From Rhizobium sp. NFR03 (lineage in GTDB: Bacteria; Pseudomonadota; Alphaproteobacteria; Rhizobiales; Rhizobiaceae), in the NCBI RefSeq assembly GCF_900111275.1, contig NZ_FOGR01000005.1, forward strand, positions 310,001 through 374,000: DNA of 64,000 bases. The letters run 5' to 3'. Shown here piece after piece: positions 45,488 through 55,608 of this stretch. Every line of letters begins with the position of its first letter. Within the stretch, counting starts at the first letter, position 1. A program made the translations under genes and the position numbers. The notes below the pieces were generated by a model. That model was not told the DNA's origin, did not search any database, and worked only from the letters and a program-made list of their open reading frames with translations.

Positions 45488-48187
45488 TCACCGAATATCC
45501 AGCAATCGCTCCAGATACTGCCGTTCTACGTCCGGCGAGACGTTGTTGCCGAGCCGACGGCGGATTTCGTCGAGGATTTCGCGCGCGCGCTGGGTGTCGA
45601 TCTCGTCGGGCACCTTTACCTGATCACCGAAATCCGGGCCGGGGTTCTGCTGACGGCGACCCAGAGGATCGCGGCCGTTCTGGCCGTATTGCGGGATGCC
45701 CTGTCCGGGGCCTTGCCCCTGGCCCTGACCCTGGCTCATCTGGTTCATCATGTCCTGCGCGCCCTCGCGCAGGGCCTGCAGCGCACGGCCCTGACTGCCC
45801 ACGGCCTGTTCGCCCTGACCTTCGCCCAGCTGTCCCGCCGCGCCCTTCATCTCCCGACCTGCCTGTCCAAAACCCTGGCCGGGCTTGATACCCATGCCCT
45901 CAAGGCCCTTTTGCAGTTCGCCGAGCTGTTTCTCCAGAGCCTGTTGCTGGCCTTGCAGATCCTTCAGGGCCTGACGCAGCTGTTCCTCGGTCATCTGTTC
46001 GGTCGGGTCGCCGCCCTGCTGTTGCCGATCCTGCTGCTCGCCCTCTTGCTGCTGGCTCGGATCGCCCGGCTGCTGGTCGAAAAGGTTTTCGTCCATCATC
46101 GGATCGCCCATCTGCATGCGGTTGCGCAGGGCCTGATCGTGCTTGAACGTCTGTTCCATCAGCCGCTGCTGCTCCTGCATCAGCTGGCCGAGCTTGTCCA
46201 TCTGCTGGCGCATCTCGCTGTTGTCCTGGCCCTGCTGCATATCCTGCGGCGAGCGGCCAGCCTGGAGATTGTTCATCATCCGCTGCATTTCCGACAGCAT
46301 CTGGCGAGCCTGGTCCTTGGAGCCCGATTTGGCGAGGTTCTCGATCTGGTCCATCATCTTGTCCAGATCCTTGCTGCTCAGCATGTTCTCCATGTTCGGG
46401 CGCGCCGCCATTTGCGGGTTCTTCATCGCCTGCTCGGCAAGCGCCTGCATGAATTCCTTCATCGCCTCGCGCAGTTCCTGCATCGCCTTGGCGATCTCCT
46501 CGTCGGAGGCGTTGCGCTCAAGCGCGTCCGACAGCTTCTGCTGTGCTTCGCGCAGATTGCGTTCGGCAAGCGACAGATTGCCGTCCTCGATGCCGAGCGC
46601 GACTTCCCACAGATAGTCGGCAGTGCCGCGCATCGTCTCCTCGTCCCGCGCAAGCTCCATGCGGCCCTTGGCGGACTGGAGCAGGAGGAAGTGGGTGAGG
46701 TTGGGAATGTTGTCTTCCGGGCGGATGTTCAGTGCGTCGTTAAGCTCGATCGCGCGGGGGAGGTCCTTGCTGTTCAGCGCCATCACCTGGCGCTCTTCCG
46801 CCACAGCGCCAGCGAGCGGCTGGGTGAAGCGGCGGGCGGGCAGGATCATGTCCTGCGACGCGCTACGGCCCTCCTGTCCGGCGGCATCGCGTGCCACCAG
46901 CGTGATGCGCACGCGCTTGCCGGCCAGCGGATGCTCCGACAGATTTCGGCTCGCCGTGGCCTTGGCATCCTTGGCGTTCCGGCGGGGAAGGTCGAGCCGG
47001 TACTCTGGCGCAGGATAGAGCGGCGTCGCTTCTGCCGGCTGTGCTTCGGCCGGCACGATTTCTGCAAAAGCTTCGCTGAGGCCGTAGTCGTCCTTTGCGA
47101 TGAAGGGGATCTCAAGCGCGGCGTTGACCGTGGCCCGTGGTGTGCCATCGAAGGCGATGTCCGGCACGGCATCGGGGATCACGGCGAACTGCCAGGTCTC
47201 CCTGCCGACCGTCAGCGTGCCGTCGCGGGTGATCTTGTAGAGATGGGTGCTGTTGTCGATCGGCGCTTTGGCGGCTTCTTGCGGGGCCGGTTCCGCATTG
47301 CCGTCCGCCGTTTCCTGCCCCGTTGCCGGCGCCTTCTCCGGCTGTTGCGCCGGGATCGACGTTGCCGCGGTTGCGCCCTTGTCGAGGAAGGTTACGGCCG
47401 TATCGGTGGCCGTTCCCGCGCTGGTAACGCGCACGGTGACATCACTGAACTGCGGAATGCGGAACACGCTGGCCTCGGCGCTCTCAGGCTCTGCACCTGT
47501 CGCGGGCTGATCCTGCCGGCCGGTGAGGAAGACCGGCGCGCGGCCGGTATAGGCTGGCGGCGTGACCCAGGCGTCAATGCGCACATCCGGTGGCGCCACG
47601 ATGTTTTCGGGAATGCGGAAGGCATCGGAAACGAGCCCGGCGCGGTTGGAATAGGAATAGGCGAAGGCGACGGCGACGAGGAGGACAGGCAGAGCGCGCA
47701 GGCCCAGTCCGTCATGGCGTGCGATATCGGGCCGGGGCAGGCCGGTTTCGAGCGCGCCGATCATGCGGGCCATGCGGCTCTGGTGTTCGAGCCAGAGCGC
47801 CTGCCCGAAGGCGCCGCCGGTTGCCGGCTTGTCGTCCTGAACGCCGATGGCCTGATGCGGCAGGTCGTTGCGTTCTTCGAGCAGCCGGTCCGCCTCGTGC
47901 GTATCCGGCAGGCGGACGCGGAAGACCGGCACCAGAGCCGCGATGAAGGCGAGCACGAAGGTCAGAAGCAGGGCGGCATGCACCAGCGGCGGTACGGCGC
48001 GGAAGAGACCGAACCAGGCTGCAGACAGGAACACGAAGGCAACGGCCAGCGGCGGCAAGGCACGAGGCGCCAAGCGCTCGGCGATAATGACGAACCGCGC
48101 AAAGCCGCGCTTGCGGGCCAGTGCGCGCGCCATCCCCGACACGGGATCTTCGCCACCCGAATTCGTCTGCCGCCGGAATTCTGCCAT
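45488..48187 (-). CDS. TIGR02302/DUF4175 family large membrane protein
   Basis: An 899-residue protein found across Alphaproteobacteria, role unknown. Two helices lie near residues 45-95 (LPPLAVAFVFLSAAWFGLFR and ALLLTFVLAFIAALVPVF), a third near 165-180; a beta-rich region (about 190-450) follows with pairs such as RIDAWVTPPAYTGRAPVFL. Residues about 480-650 are helical (GIEDGNLSLAERNLREAQQKL). The last 250 are rich in Gln, Met and Gly. A Pro/Glu-rich low-complexity insert lies near 285-310. It sits upstream of a RIME-like element and downstream of lysA in the direction of transcription. Confidence 0.88.
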   Translation of the reverse strand: MAEFRRQTNSGGEDPVSGMARALARKRGFARFVIIAERLAPRALPPLAVAFVFLSAAWFGLFRAVPPLVHAALLLTFVLAFIAALVPVFRVRLPDTHEADRLLEERNDLPHQAIGVQDDKPATGGAFGQALWLEHQSRMARMIGALETGLPRPDIARHDGLGLRALPVLLVAVAFAYSYSNRAGLVSDAFRIPENIVAPPDVRIDAWVTPPAYTGRAPVFLTGRQDQPATGAEPESAEASVFRIPQFSDVTVRVTSAGTATDTAVTFLDKGATAATSIPAQQPEKAPATGQETADGNAEPAPQEAAKAPIDNSTHLYKITRDGTLTVGRETWQFAVIPDAVPDIAFDGTPRATVNAALEIPFIAKDDYGLSEAFAEIVPAEAQPAEATPLYPAPEYRLDLPRRNAKDAKATASRNLSEHPLAGKRVRITLVARDAAGQEGRSASQDMILPARRFTQPLAGAVAEERQVMALNSKDLPRAIELNDALNIRPEDNIPNLTHFLLLQSAKGRMELARDEETMRGTADYLWEVALGIEDGNLSLAERNLREAQQKLSDALERNASDEEIAKAMQELREAMKEFMQALAEQAMKNPQMAARPNMENMLSSKDLDKMMDQIENLAKSGSKDQARQMLSEMQRMMNNLQAGRSPQDMQQGQDNSEMRQQMDKLGQLMQEQQRLMEQTFKHDQALRNRMQMGDPMMDENLFDQQPGDPSQQQEGEQQDRQQQGGDPTEQMTEEQLRQALKDLQGQQQALEKQLGELQKGLEGMGIKPGQGFGQAGREMKGAAGQLGEGQGEQAVGSQGRALQALREGAQDMMNQMSQGQGQGQGPGQGIPQYGQNGRDPLGRRQQNPGPDFGDQVKVPDEIDTQRAREILDEIRRRLGNNVSPDVERQYLERLLDIR

Positions 48188-48337
48188 CCGTACCGTCCTG
48201 CTTATGGGTCAGAGCCTCTCGTCACGCGATTCCCGCGCGGCGAGGGCCCGTTTGCAGGTCAAGGATACCATTGTTTGTGGCGAAGACGAGGGCGAGAACG
48301 CAATCGTGAACGTGCACCCCTTGCTTGCGGGTGTCGC

Positions 48338-49612
48338 TCAGTCTTCCGAAAGCCAATCGGGAAGGCTGTCGAGGCCGATCAGGTCTTCGATGGTGGTGCG
48401 GGGGCGCACCACGTGGAAGCGGTTGCCCTTGACGAGAACCTCCGGCACCAGCAGCCGTGAATTGTAGGTGCCCGCCTGCACGGCGCCATAGGCGCCGGCC
48501 GTGCTGACGGCGAAAAGATCGCCCGGACGCGGCATCGCCATCTCCCGGTCGAGCGCCAGATAGTCGCCGGTTTCGCAGACCGGGCCGACCACATCCGCTG
48601 TGATGCGCGGGGCGTTGGCGGCGGAGATGCGCACCGGACGGATCTCGTGATAGGCCTCATAGAGCGTCGGGCGAATAAGGTCGTTCATCGCGGCATCGAC
48701 GATGACGAAGGTCTTCGACCCGCCATCCTTCACATAGATCGTTTCGGTGACCAGAATGCCGGCATTGCCGACGATCAGGCGGCCGGGCTCCATGACGATG
48801 CGGCAGCCGAGGCCGGCGAGCTGGTCCTTGACGATCGCCGCATAGGCATCCGGCAGGGGCGGAGGATTGTTGTCTTCCTTGTAGGGCACGCCGAGGCCGC
48901 CGCCGACATCGACATGGTCGATGACGTGGCCATCGGCCCGCAGCGTTTCCACCAGATCGCGCAGCACCTTGAAGGCGTCCTCGAACGGCTGAAGGTCGGT
49001 AATCTGGCTACCGATATGCATGTCGATGCCGGTGACCTTGATGCCGGGAAGCGTCGCTGCATGGGCGTAGACGGCACGTGCGCGCTCGAAGCCGATGCCG
49101 AACTTATTTTCCTTCTTGCCGGTCGAGATCTTCGCGTGGGTCTTGGCATCCACATCCGGATTGATGCGGAAGGAGACGTGCGCCTGACGGTTCAGACGCA
49201 CGGCGCGGGCGTTGAGAACTTCAAGCTCCGGCTCGGACTCGACGTTGAAGCAGTAGATGCCGGCCGCGAGCGCCAGATCTATTTCGCCGGCGGTCTTGCC
49301 GACGCCGGAGAACATGATGCGCTCGGCCGGAATGCCCGCCGCCAGCGCGCGGGTGAGTTCGCCGCCGGAGACGACGTCGATACCGGCGCCGAGGCGGCCG
49401 AGCGTCTTCAGGACGGCCTGGTTGGAATTGGCCTTCATCGCATAGCAGACGAGTGCGTCGACACCTTCGAATGCTTTCGCGAAGACGGCGTAGTGCCGCT
49501 CCAGCGTCGCAGTGGAATAGCAATAGAAAGGCGTGCCGACAGCGCGGGCGATGTCGGTGACCGGCACGTCTTCCGCATGCAGAACGCCGTCGCGATATTC
49601 GAAATGATTCAC
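48338..49612 (-). CDS. lysA: Diaminopimelate decarboxylase
   Basis: The last enzyme of lysine synthesis, a PLP-dependent decarboxylase of meso-diaminopimelate. From GTG 49612 the protein is 424 residues. The PLP lysine is in CYAMKANSN (about residue 52), and the motifs GGELTRALAAGI, HIGSQI, GGGLGVPY, MEPGRLIVGNAG and the C-terminal CETGDYLA and YNSRLLVPEVLV are present. AAGG precedes the GTG. It is downstream of lptM (22-bp gap), the conserved lptM-lysA arrangement. Confidence 0.95.
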   Translation of the reverse strand: MNHFEYRDGVLHAEDVPVTDIARAVGTPFYCYSTATLERHYAVFAKAFEGVDALVCYAMKANSNQAVLKTLGRLGAGIDVVSGGELTRALAAGIPAERIMFSGVGKTAGEIDLALAAGIYCFNVESEPELEVLNARAVRLNRQAHVSFRINPDVDAKTHAKISTGKKENKFGIGFERARAVYAHAATLPGIKVTGIDMHIGSQITDLQPFEDAFKVLRDLVETLRADGHVIDHVDVGGGLGVPYKEDNNPPPLPDAYAAIVKDQLAGLGCRIVMEPGRLIVGNAGILVTETIYVKDGGSKTFVIVDAAMNDLIRPTLYEAYHEIRPVRISAANAPRITADVVGPVCETGDYLALDREMAMPRPGDLFAVSTAGAYGAVQAGTYNSRLLVPEVLVKGNRFHVVRPRTTIEDLIGLDSLPDWLSED

Positions 49613-49634
49613 GGGATGGGCCTTGGAGGAGCTG

Positions 49635-49991
49635 TCAGAGCAGCGGATCGAGGAGGAAGGGGCGCTCGGGAACGTCGGTCTCGTTACCGGTGCGGCCACT
49701 GCGGGCAGCCGCGTTGTCCGATCCGGGAACGACGTTCATCTGCGTGACGGCCGTTGTCTGGGCAGACGCATTGCCGGTTACGGCGGAACTGGCCGGGGCT
49801 GCGCCGCTCGCCGGGCGTACGAGCCCGGACTGGACGGCGGATGGCGCGCGGGTCGTGTTCCCTGCTTCTTTGGCAGCCTGTGCGCGGGCGACGCTCGGAC
49901 GCTCGAGGTCTCCCTTGCGGCCGCAGCCGGAGGCCGTCAGCACCGTTGCCGTCAGAAGCAGCGCCGTCAGGGCGGCAGTCCGGAATGTCAT
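49635..49991 (-). CDS. lptM: LptM-like lipoprotein
   Basis: A 118-residue lipoprotein. The signal ends with the lipobox ASGC (Cys23) and the mature N-terminus CGRKGDLERPS matches the short motif of LptM (YifL), which helps LptD fold with its correct disulfides. The rest is Ala/Ser/Thr-rich, disordered and longer than the E. coli protein. The gene lies between argH and lysA on the same strand, as expected for this group. Confidence 0.85.
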   Translation of the reverse strand: MTFRTAALTALLLTATVLTASGCGRKGDLERPSVARAQAAKEAGNTTRAPSAVQSGLVRPASGAAPASSAVTGNASAQTTAVTQMNVVPGSDNAAARSGRTGNETDVPERPFLLDPLL

Positions 49992-50129
49992 CGTCGCGGG
50001 TCCTTTGCGAAGGCGGGCGGTTTCTCTTAACTGTTTTTCCAGGACCGCGCACGTTCGAAATTCTGATGGATCGCCCGGGGAAAATGATGGGTTTACCCGG
50101 AGATCGATGTCGTCTTGAGACGGGTTGCC

Positions 50130-51533
50130 TCAGTTGCGCGCGCGCCACCAGGCGATCTGCCGGCGGACTTCGGCAGGAGCCGTGCCGCCAAACGAGGTGC
50201 GGCTGGCGACGGAGGCCTCAACGGTGAGGACGTCAAAGACCTTGTCGGTGATCGCCTCGTGGATGGCCTTGAGGTCTTCGAGGCTCAGTTCGCCAAGGTC
50301 GCAGCCCTTGCTTTCGGCCAGCGCCACGGCACGGCCGGTGACGTGGTGCGCATCGCGGAAGGGCAGGCCGGCTTCGCGGACCAGCCAGTCGGCAAGGTCG
50401 GTCGCGGTGGAGAAGCCGGAGCCTGCTGCCTTTTTCATCCGGTCGGTGTTGATGGTCATGTCGCGGACCATGCCGGTCATCGCGGCAAGGCCGAGTTCGA
50501 GGCTCTCCGCGCTGTCGAAGACCTGTTCCTTGTCTTCCTGCATGTCCTTGGAATAGGCGAGCGGCAGGCCCTTCATGATGGTGAGAAGCGCGATCAGCGA
50601 GCCGTTGATGCGGCCGGTCTTGGCGCGCACCAGCTCGGCGGCATCCGGGTTCTTCTTCTGCGGCATGATGGACGAGCCGGTGGAAAAGGCATCCGACAGG
50701 CGGACAAAGCCGAATTGCGGCGTCGACCAGATCACGATCTCTTCGGCAAGGCGCGACAGGTGCGTTGCGGAAATCGCCGCGATCGACAGGAACTCCAGCG
50801 CGAAATCGCGGTCGGACACGGTGTCGATGGAATTGCGTGTCGGGCCGGAGAACCCGAGCGCCTTCGCCGTCATGTGCCGGTCGATCGGAAAACCGGTGCC
50901 GGCGAGTGCGGCCGCACCGATCGGGCTTTCGTCCATGTGCTCGATGGCGTGCCGCACGCGGGCACGGTCGCGGCCGAACATCTCGACATAGGCCATGCAG
51001 TGATGGCCGAAAGTGACCGGCTGGGCGGTTTGCAGATGGGTGAAGCCCGGCATGACCGTATCGGCATGTTCTTCGGCGCGATCGAGGAAGGCGGCGATCA
51101 GGCGTGACAGCGCGGTCTCGACCTTTTGCAGCTCTTCCTTGACCCAGAGGCGGAAGTCGAGCGCAACCTGATCGTTGCGCGAGCGTGCAGTGTGCAACCG
51201 GCCGGCAGCAGAGCCGATCAGCGTTGCCAGCCGTGATTCGACATTCATATGGATGTCTTCGAGGCGGCGGGAAAATTCGAAAGTGCCGGCTTCGATCTCC
51301 GACAGGATCGTATCGAGACCACCGAGAATGGCGTCTTTATCGGCAACGGAAATGATGCCCTGATGGGCCAGCATCTCGGCGTGAACCTTCGAGCCGCGAA
51401 TATCCTGTGCATAGAGCTTCTTGTCGAAGCCGATGGAGGCGTTTATCTCCTCCATGATGGCATCGGGCCCGGACGCGAAACGACCGCCCCACATCTGGTT
51501 GGAGGTTTTCGTCTCGGAAGCGCCGTCAGCCAT
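50130..51533 (-). CDS. argH: Argininosuccinate lyase
   Basis: Cleaves argininosuccinate to arginine and fumarate. It is 467 residues from ATG 51533 ([19 protein letters not shown]). Motifs include [36 protein letters not shown], and the signature [13 protein letters not shown] longer in-frame reading upstream overlaps the divergent tlpA gene and is not used. It leads the argH-lptM-lysA set. Confidence 0.96.
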   Translation of the reverse strand: MADGASETKTSNQMWGGRFASGPDAIMEEINASIGFDKKLYAQDIRGSKVHAEMLAHQGIISVADKDAILGGLDTILSEIEAGTFEFSRRLEDIHMNVESRLATLIGSAAGRLHTARSRNDQVALDFRLWVKEELQKVETALSRLIAAFLDRAEEHADTVMPGFTHLQTAQPVTFGHHCMAYVEMFGRDRARVRHAIEHMDESPIGAAALAGTGFPIDRHMTAKALGFSGPTRNSIDTVSDRDFALEFLSIAAISATHLSRLAEEIVIWSTPQFGFVRLSDAFSTGSSIMPQKKNPDAAELVRAKTGRINGSLIALLTIMKGLPLAYSKDMQEDKEQVFDSAESLELGLAAMTGMVRDMTINTDRMKKAAGSGFSTATDLADWLVREAGLPFRDAHHVTGRAVALAESKGCDLGELSLEDLKAIHEAITDKVFDVLTVEASVASRTSFGGTAPAEVRRQIAWWRARN

Positions 51534-51578
51534 CGCAGATATCCGTTCCTTAAAAAGGTACAAGTCTTGAAAACCGAC

Positions 51579-52259
51579 ATGACAGACCCGGGAAAACCCC
51601 GCTCCGCCCTGCGGCTCGTGGCGCTTGCGGCCCTTCTGGGCCTCATCGCCGGTGCGGCTGCGGTATACGTCAGGCAAAGCGGGTCTGGCAATGCTCTGCA
51701 ACGGGCTTCGCTGGGGGATGCGGGGCAATGTGCTGCGGCGTCCGACAAGATTGCGGGGCTGACGCCGCTGATGAAGGGGCAGGTCGCCGCCATGGCGCCC
51801 GCCGACCGGCCGCGGCTTCTGGAGGGACTGACCTTCAAGGACGGGGCGGGCAAGGATCTGACGCTTGCCGATTTCAAGGGCCGCACGGTGCTGCTCAACC
51901 TCTGGGCCACGTGGTGCGTGCCCTGCCGCGAGGAGATGCCGGCGCTCGACAGGCTGGAGACGGCCGAGGGGAACGACCGCTTCGAGGTCGTCGCCGTCAA
52001 TATCGACACCGGCAGCGACGAGAAACCGAGAGCATTTTTGTCAGAAACGGGTGTGAAAGCGCTGAAACCCTATCGCGATGCCTCGATGAGCGTCTTCAGT
52101 GCCCTGAAGAAGGAAGGCCTGGCTTTCGGTCTGCCGGTGACGGTGCTGCTGGATGACAAGGGTTGCCTGCTCTCCGCCATGAACGGGCCTGCGGCCTGGG
52201 ACGGCGAAGAAGGCCGCGCGCTGGTGCGCGCCGCATCGACGGGGAACGCCGGCTCCTGA
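51579..52259 (+). CDS. tlpA: TlpA-type thiol:disulfide oxidoreductase
   Basis: About 226 residues. An N-terminal helix ([19 protein letters not shown]) anchors a periplasmic thioredoxin domain with the active site [13 protein letters not shown]. Additional cysteines at about residues 51 and 198 ([13 protein letters not shown]) may form a second disulfide, as in the TlpA family. TlpA reduces Cu centres and Sco/CcoG-type partners during cytochrome oxidase assembly. AAGG at 51555 also suits a TTG at 51567, which would add four residues. It is divergent from argH. Confidence 0.88.
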   Translation: MTDPGKPRSALRLVALAALLGLIAGAAAVYVRQSGSGNALQRASLGDAGQCAAASDKIAGLTPLMKGQVAAMAPADRPRLLEGLTFKDGAGKDLTLADFKGRTVLLNLWATWCVPCREEMPALDRLETAEGNDRFEVVAVNIDTGSDEKPRAFLSETGVKALKPYRDASMSVFSALKKEGLAFGLPVTVLLDDKGCLLSAMNGPAAWDGEEGRALVRAASTGNAGS

Positions 52260-52318
52260 GACAGCCGGCCTAAGGCAGCGGCCCGAGGCAGCTGGCCAAG
52301 AAACCGGCGAGGAGCCTT

Positions 52319-53191
52319 CTAACGTGTGGGAACCGGGGTTTCTCCGCGATAGTCGTAGAACCCACGGCCCGACTTGCGGCCGAGCCAGCCGGCTTCGACA
52401 TATTTCACCAGAAGCGGGCAGGGGCGGTATTTGCTGTCGGCAAGGCCGTCATGCAGGACCTGCATGATCGACAGGCAAGTGTCGAGGCCGATGAAGTCGG
52501 CGAGTTGCAGCGGCCCCATGGGGTGGTTCGCGCCGAGCTTCATGGCGGTGTCGATGGCATCAACAGTGCCGACGCCTTCGTACAGCGTATAGATCGCCTC
52601 GTTGATCATCGGAAGAAGGATGCGGTTGACGATGAAGGCGGGGAAATCCTCTGCAACCGTGATGGTCTTGTCGAGGGCGGTGACAAACTGGCGGGCCGAG
52701 GCGAACGTGCCTTCCTCGGTCGCAATGCCGCGCACCAGTTCCACGAGCTTCATGACCGGAACCGGGTTCATGAAGTGGATTCCCATGAAGCGCTCCGGCC
52801 GGTCGGTTGCGGAGGCAAGACGCGTGATGGAGAGGGACGATGTGTTCGTGGCCAGAATGGCGTCCGGCTTGAGGACAGGACAGACGGCGACGTAGATCTT
52901 GCGCTTGACGCTTTCGTCTTCGGTGGCAGCCTCGATCACGAGATCGGCCGGCGAGAGATCGGTCAGGTCCGAGGAGCCCTTGATCAGCGTCAGCGCCTTC
53001 TTGCGCTCATCCTCGGTCAACTTTCCGGAGGAAACCTGGCGAGCCATGTTGCCGTTGATCGTGGCAAGGCCAGCCTCGATGCGGTCGGGCGCGATGTCGT
53101 AGAGGTGCACCTTGTAGCCCGCCATCGCAGCGACCTGCGCAATGCCGCAGCCCATCTGTCCCGCACCGACAATTCCGACATTCTTGATCAT
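52319..53191 (-). CDS. hbdA: 3-hydroxybutyryl-CoA dehydrogenase
   Basis: A 290-residue NAD(P)-dependent 3-hydroxyacyl-CoA dehydrogenase. The Rossmann motif GIVGAGQMGCGIAQVAAMAG is at the N-terminus; the catalytic His region FMGIHFMNPVPVMKLVE and the GFIVNR-like segment FPAFIVNRILLPMINEA are clear; it ends GRKSGRGFYDY. It acts in 3-hydroxybutyrate/acetoacetyl-CoA interconversion (PHB turnover, butyrate metabolism). Downstream of etfA on the same strand, but a terminator lies between them. Confidence 0.95.
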   Translation of the reverse strand: MIKNVGIVGAGQMGCGIAQVAAMAGYKVHLYDIAPDRIEAGLATINGNMARQVSSGKLTEDERKKALTLIKGSSDLTDLSPADLVIEAATEDESVKRKIYVAVCPVLKPDAILATNTSSLSITRLASATDRPERFMGIHFMNPVPVMKLVELVRGIATEEGTFASARQFVTALDKTITVAEDFPAFIVNRILLPMINEAIYTLYEGVGTVDAIDTAMKLGANHPMGPLQLADFIGLDTCLSIMQVLHDGLADSKYRPCPLLVKYVEAGWLGRKSGRGFYDYRGETPVPTR

Positions 53192-53368
53192 CAAGCCGTT
53201 GTTCCCCCATCGCAGCCGACGTTCAGGGCCGCTACAGCGCTTTATACCTGCTGCATCGTTTCATCCTGAAATCGATGAATGATGCAGTAGAGGCCTGTCT
53301 GAAAGTGATACCGGCTGACAGGGGTTTTTGCCAGTGCTTTCCGTCGTTCTCCGCATGTCTTCGAATGT

Positions 53369-53398
53369 AAAACGGCCGCATCGGGGAATGCGGCCGTT
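53369..53398 (-). terminator. Rho-independent terminator between etfA and hbdA
   Basis: A perfect 11-bp stem (AACGGCCGCAT with ATGCGGCCGTT, at 53371-53381 and 53388-53398) with a 6-base loop. On the minus strand it runs into TTTTAC. It lies 21 bp after the etfA stop and would end the etfBA transcript, so hbdA probably needs its own promoter in the 53192-53368 interval. Confidence 0.85.
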
Positions 53399-53418
53399 CA
53401 ATTCTCAGTGTGTGCGGC

Positions 53419-54348
53419 TCACAGCGCCTTTTCGAGTTCCGGCAATATCGTGAAGATGTCTCCGACGAGGCCGTAATCGGCAACCTGGAAGATCGGGGCG
53501 TCCTCGTCCTTGTTGATGGCGACGATGACCTTCGAGTCCTTCATGCCGGCAAGGTGCTGGATGGCGCCGGAAATACCGCAGGCGATGTAGAGTTGCGGGG
53601 CGACGACCTTGCCGGTCTGGCCGACCTGCCAGTCGTTCGGCGCGTATCCGGCATCGACGGCGGCGCGCGATGCGCCGACGGCGGCACCCAGCTTGTCGGC
53701 GAGCGGCAGAATGACTTCCTGAAACTTTTCCGAGGAGCCGAGCGCGCGGCCGCCGGAAACGATGATCTTCGCCGACGTCAGTTCCGGACGGTCAGACGAG
53801 GAAAGAGCGTCGTTGACGAAGGTTGACAGGCCCGGATCGGCTGCCGCGGATACGGGCTCGACCGGTGCCGAACCGCCGGCGGCGGCCGGCGCAAACGTTG
53901 AGGTGCGCACGGTGATGACCTTCTTGGCATCGCTCGACTGCACCGTCTGGATGGCGTTTCCGGCATAGATCGGCCGTTTGAACGTGTCGGCCGAGATGAC
54001 TTCGGTGATTTCCGAGATCTGGGCGACATCGAGCAATGCAGCGACGCGGGGCATGACGTTCTTGCCGACGGAAGTGGCCGGCGAGATCAGCACGTCGTAG
54101 CTGCCGGCAAGCGACACGAGCAGGGCGGCCAGCGGTTCGGCAAGGTTGTTGGCAAGGCCCGCGTCATTGGCGAGCAGGACCTTGGATACGCCGCCGAGAG
54201 CTGCAGCGCTTGCTGCGGCGGCATCTGCGCCGGCACCGGCGACCAGAATATGGATGTCACCGCCGATGCTGGTTGCGGCACTGATGGTGCGGGCGGTCGC
54301 ATCGGAAACGGTCTGACCGTCATGATCCGCCAGAAGAAGAATGGCCAT
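53419..54348 (-). CDS. etfA: Electron transfer flavoprotein subunit alpha
   Basis: A 309-residue FAD-binding subunit. With EtfB it collects electrons from acyl-CoA and other dehydrogenases and passes them to ETF:ubiquinone oxidoreductase. The N-terminus [20 protein letters not shown], and the FAD motif [22 protein letters not shown] with [21 protein letters not shown] at the end, are diagnostic. ATG 54348 is the family start. etfB is upstream on the same strand (153-bp gap). Confidence 0.96.
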   Translation of the reverse strand: MAILLLADHDGQTVSDATARTISAATSIGGDIHILVAGAGADAAAASAAALGGVSKVLLANDAGLANNLAEPLAALLVSLAGSYDVLISPATSVGKNVMPRVAALLDVAQISEITEVISADTFKRPIYAGNAIQTVQSSDAKKVITVRTSTFAPAAAGGSAPVEPVSAAADPGLSTFVNDALSSSDRPELTSAKIIVSGGRALGSSEKFQEVILPLADKLGAAVGASRAAVDAGYAPNDWQVGQTGKVVAPQLYIACGISGAIQHLAGMKDSKVIVAINKDEDAPIFQVADYGLVGDIFTILPELEKAL

Positions 54349-54501
54349 GTCGTATGTTCTCCTCAAAGTCTCAATCTGTCTTGGCTGCGGTCTCTTGCCT
54401 GTCTGTCTCGACGGGCATCCGGCAGCACGTCACGTGCAAGGGCGTCTGGGTGGAGCGGCCGCGCGGCCCCGAGGCCGGCGGTGGAGCTTCGTCCGAGGCG
54501 C

Positions 54502-55251
54502 CTAGAGCACGCCGGCTTCGTTCTTCAGCTTGTCGACAAGCTCGGCGACCGAGCCGACCTTGATGCCGGCCTTGCGACCGGCGGGCTCCTCGGTCTTCAG
54601 CACGGTCAGGCGCGGAGCGGTGTCTACGCCGAAATCGGCAGGCGTCTTCTTGTCGAGCGGCTTCTTCTTCGCCTTCATGATGTTGGGCAGCGAGGCGTAG
54701 CGCGGCTCGTTGAGGCGCAGGTCCGTCGTGACGACGGCGGGAAGCTTGATGTCGATCGTCTGCAGGCCGCCATCCACTTCGCGGGTCACGGTTGCCTTGT
54801 CGGCGCCGAGTTCGACCTTGGATGCGAAGGTGCCCTGGCTCCAGCCGAGCAATGCCGACAGCATCTGGCCCGTCTGGTTCGAATCATCGTCGATGGCCTG
54901 CTTGCCGACGATGACGAGCGAGGGCTGCTCGGCTTCGACGACGCCCTTGAGGATTTTGGCGACGGCCAGCGGCTCGACGGCAGCGTCCGTCTCGACGAGG
55001 ATGGCGCGGTCCGCGCCCATGGCAAGGGCGGTGCGCAAGGTTTCCTCGGCCTTGGCCGGGCCGATCGAGACCACGACCACCTCGCTCGCCTTGCCCGCTT
55101 CCTTCAGCCGGAGCGCTTCTTCCACGGAGATTTCGTCGAAGGGGTTCATCGACATCTTCACGTTGGCAAGCTCGACGCCGGAACCGTCCGGCTTGACGCG
55201 GATCTTGACGTTGTAGTCAACGACGCGCTTCACGGTGACAAGAATTTTCAT
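54502..55251 (-). CDS. etfB: Electron transfer flavoprotein subunit beta
   Basis: A 249-residue AMP-binding partner of EtfA. The N-terminus [38 protein letters not shown], the signature [39 protein letters not shown] and PAGRKAG near the end match EtfB. ATG 55251 is the family start. The region upstream carries a LiuR-like site with a -35-type TTGACG. Confidence 0.96.
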   Translation of the reverse strand: MKILVTVKRVVDYNVKIRVKPDGSGVELANVKMSMNPFDEISVEEALRLKEAGKASEVVVVSIGPAKAEETLRTALAMGADRAILVETDAAVEPLAVAKILKGVVEAEQPSLVIVGKQAIDDDSNQTGQMLSALLGWSQGTFASKVELGADKATVTREVDGGLQTIDIKLPAVVTTDLRLNEPRYASLPNIMKAKKKPLDKKTPADFGVDTAPRLTVLKTEEPAGRKAGIKVGSVAELVDKLKNEAGVL

Positions 55252-55608
55252 GGAGCCTTCCTTCATCGAATCTCGGCAGTTCATCTCAGCAGTGAAGCCG
55301 GGCCAAACGTCCCGGCGAGAATCTGACGCGCTGATACCGGGCGACGTGGATCAGCACCAGCACGTATGGTTTCCGGGTGGCGCCTCTCGACACCGATCCT
55401 GAAGCCGCAAGCTTTTCAGGCATCTGAATCATGGGATCGCATATTCCCGCGCCGCCCCGTCAGTCGATTGGCGACATCGATACGCGTTTTTCCCACAATT
55501 ACAATCTTGCCTGAACGTGCTCCCGCTCCCGATGCGTAAATTACTGACCTTTACGTGCACGTCAATAGTTCTCGCGACGATTCTCGGAGAGATGTTGCCT
55601 GCCTTCTC
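55252..55608. other. 357-bp gap between the rhomboid gene and etfB
   Basis: No gene is evident here. It must hold the etfB promoter, since the rhomboid gene upstream is on the same strand. The most striking element is the LiuR-like palindrome at 55550-55565. Some 300 bp separate it from the etfB start, an unusually long leader if that promoter is the one used. The ends of the gap show an imperfect AT-rich patch at 55490-55505 and nothing else notable. Confidence 0.5.
55550..55565 (-). promoter_or_regulatory. LiuR-like MerR-type operator upstream of etfB
   Basis: Minus-strand TTGACGTGCACGTAAA is palindromic around ACGTGCACGT and resembles the TTGACGTnnACGTnAA motif of LiuR, the MerR-family regulator of branched-chain amino acid and acyl-CoA catabolism genes. 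Its TTGACG could be a -35 box, with a weak -10 about 16-17 bp on. MerR-type regulators usually bind between the -35 and -10. ETF is a reported kind of LiuR target. Confidence 0.4.

Noticed and set aside
45689-48460. 923-residue frame opposite the DUF4175 gene
   Set aside because: Leucine- and arginine-rich antisense shadow of a repetitive Gln/Met coding region; no start signal or domain.
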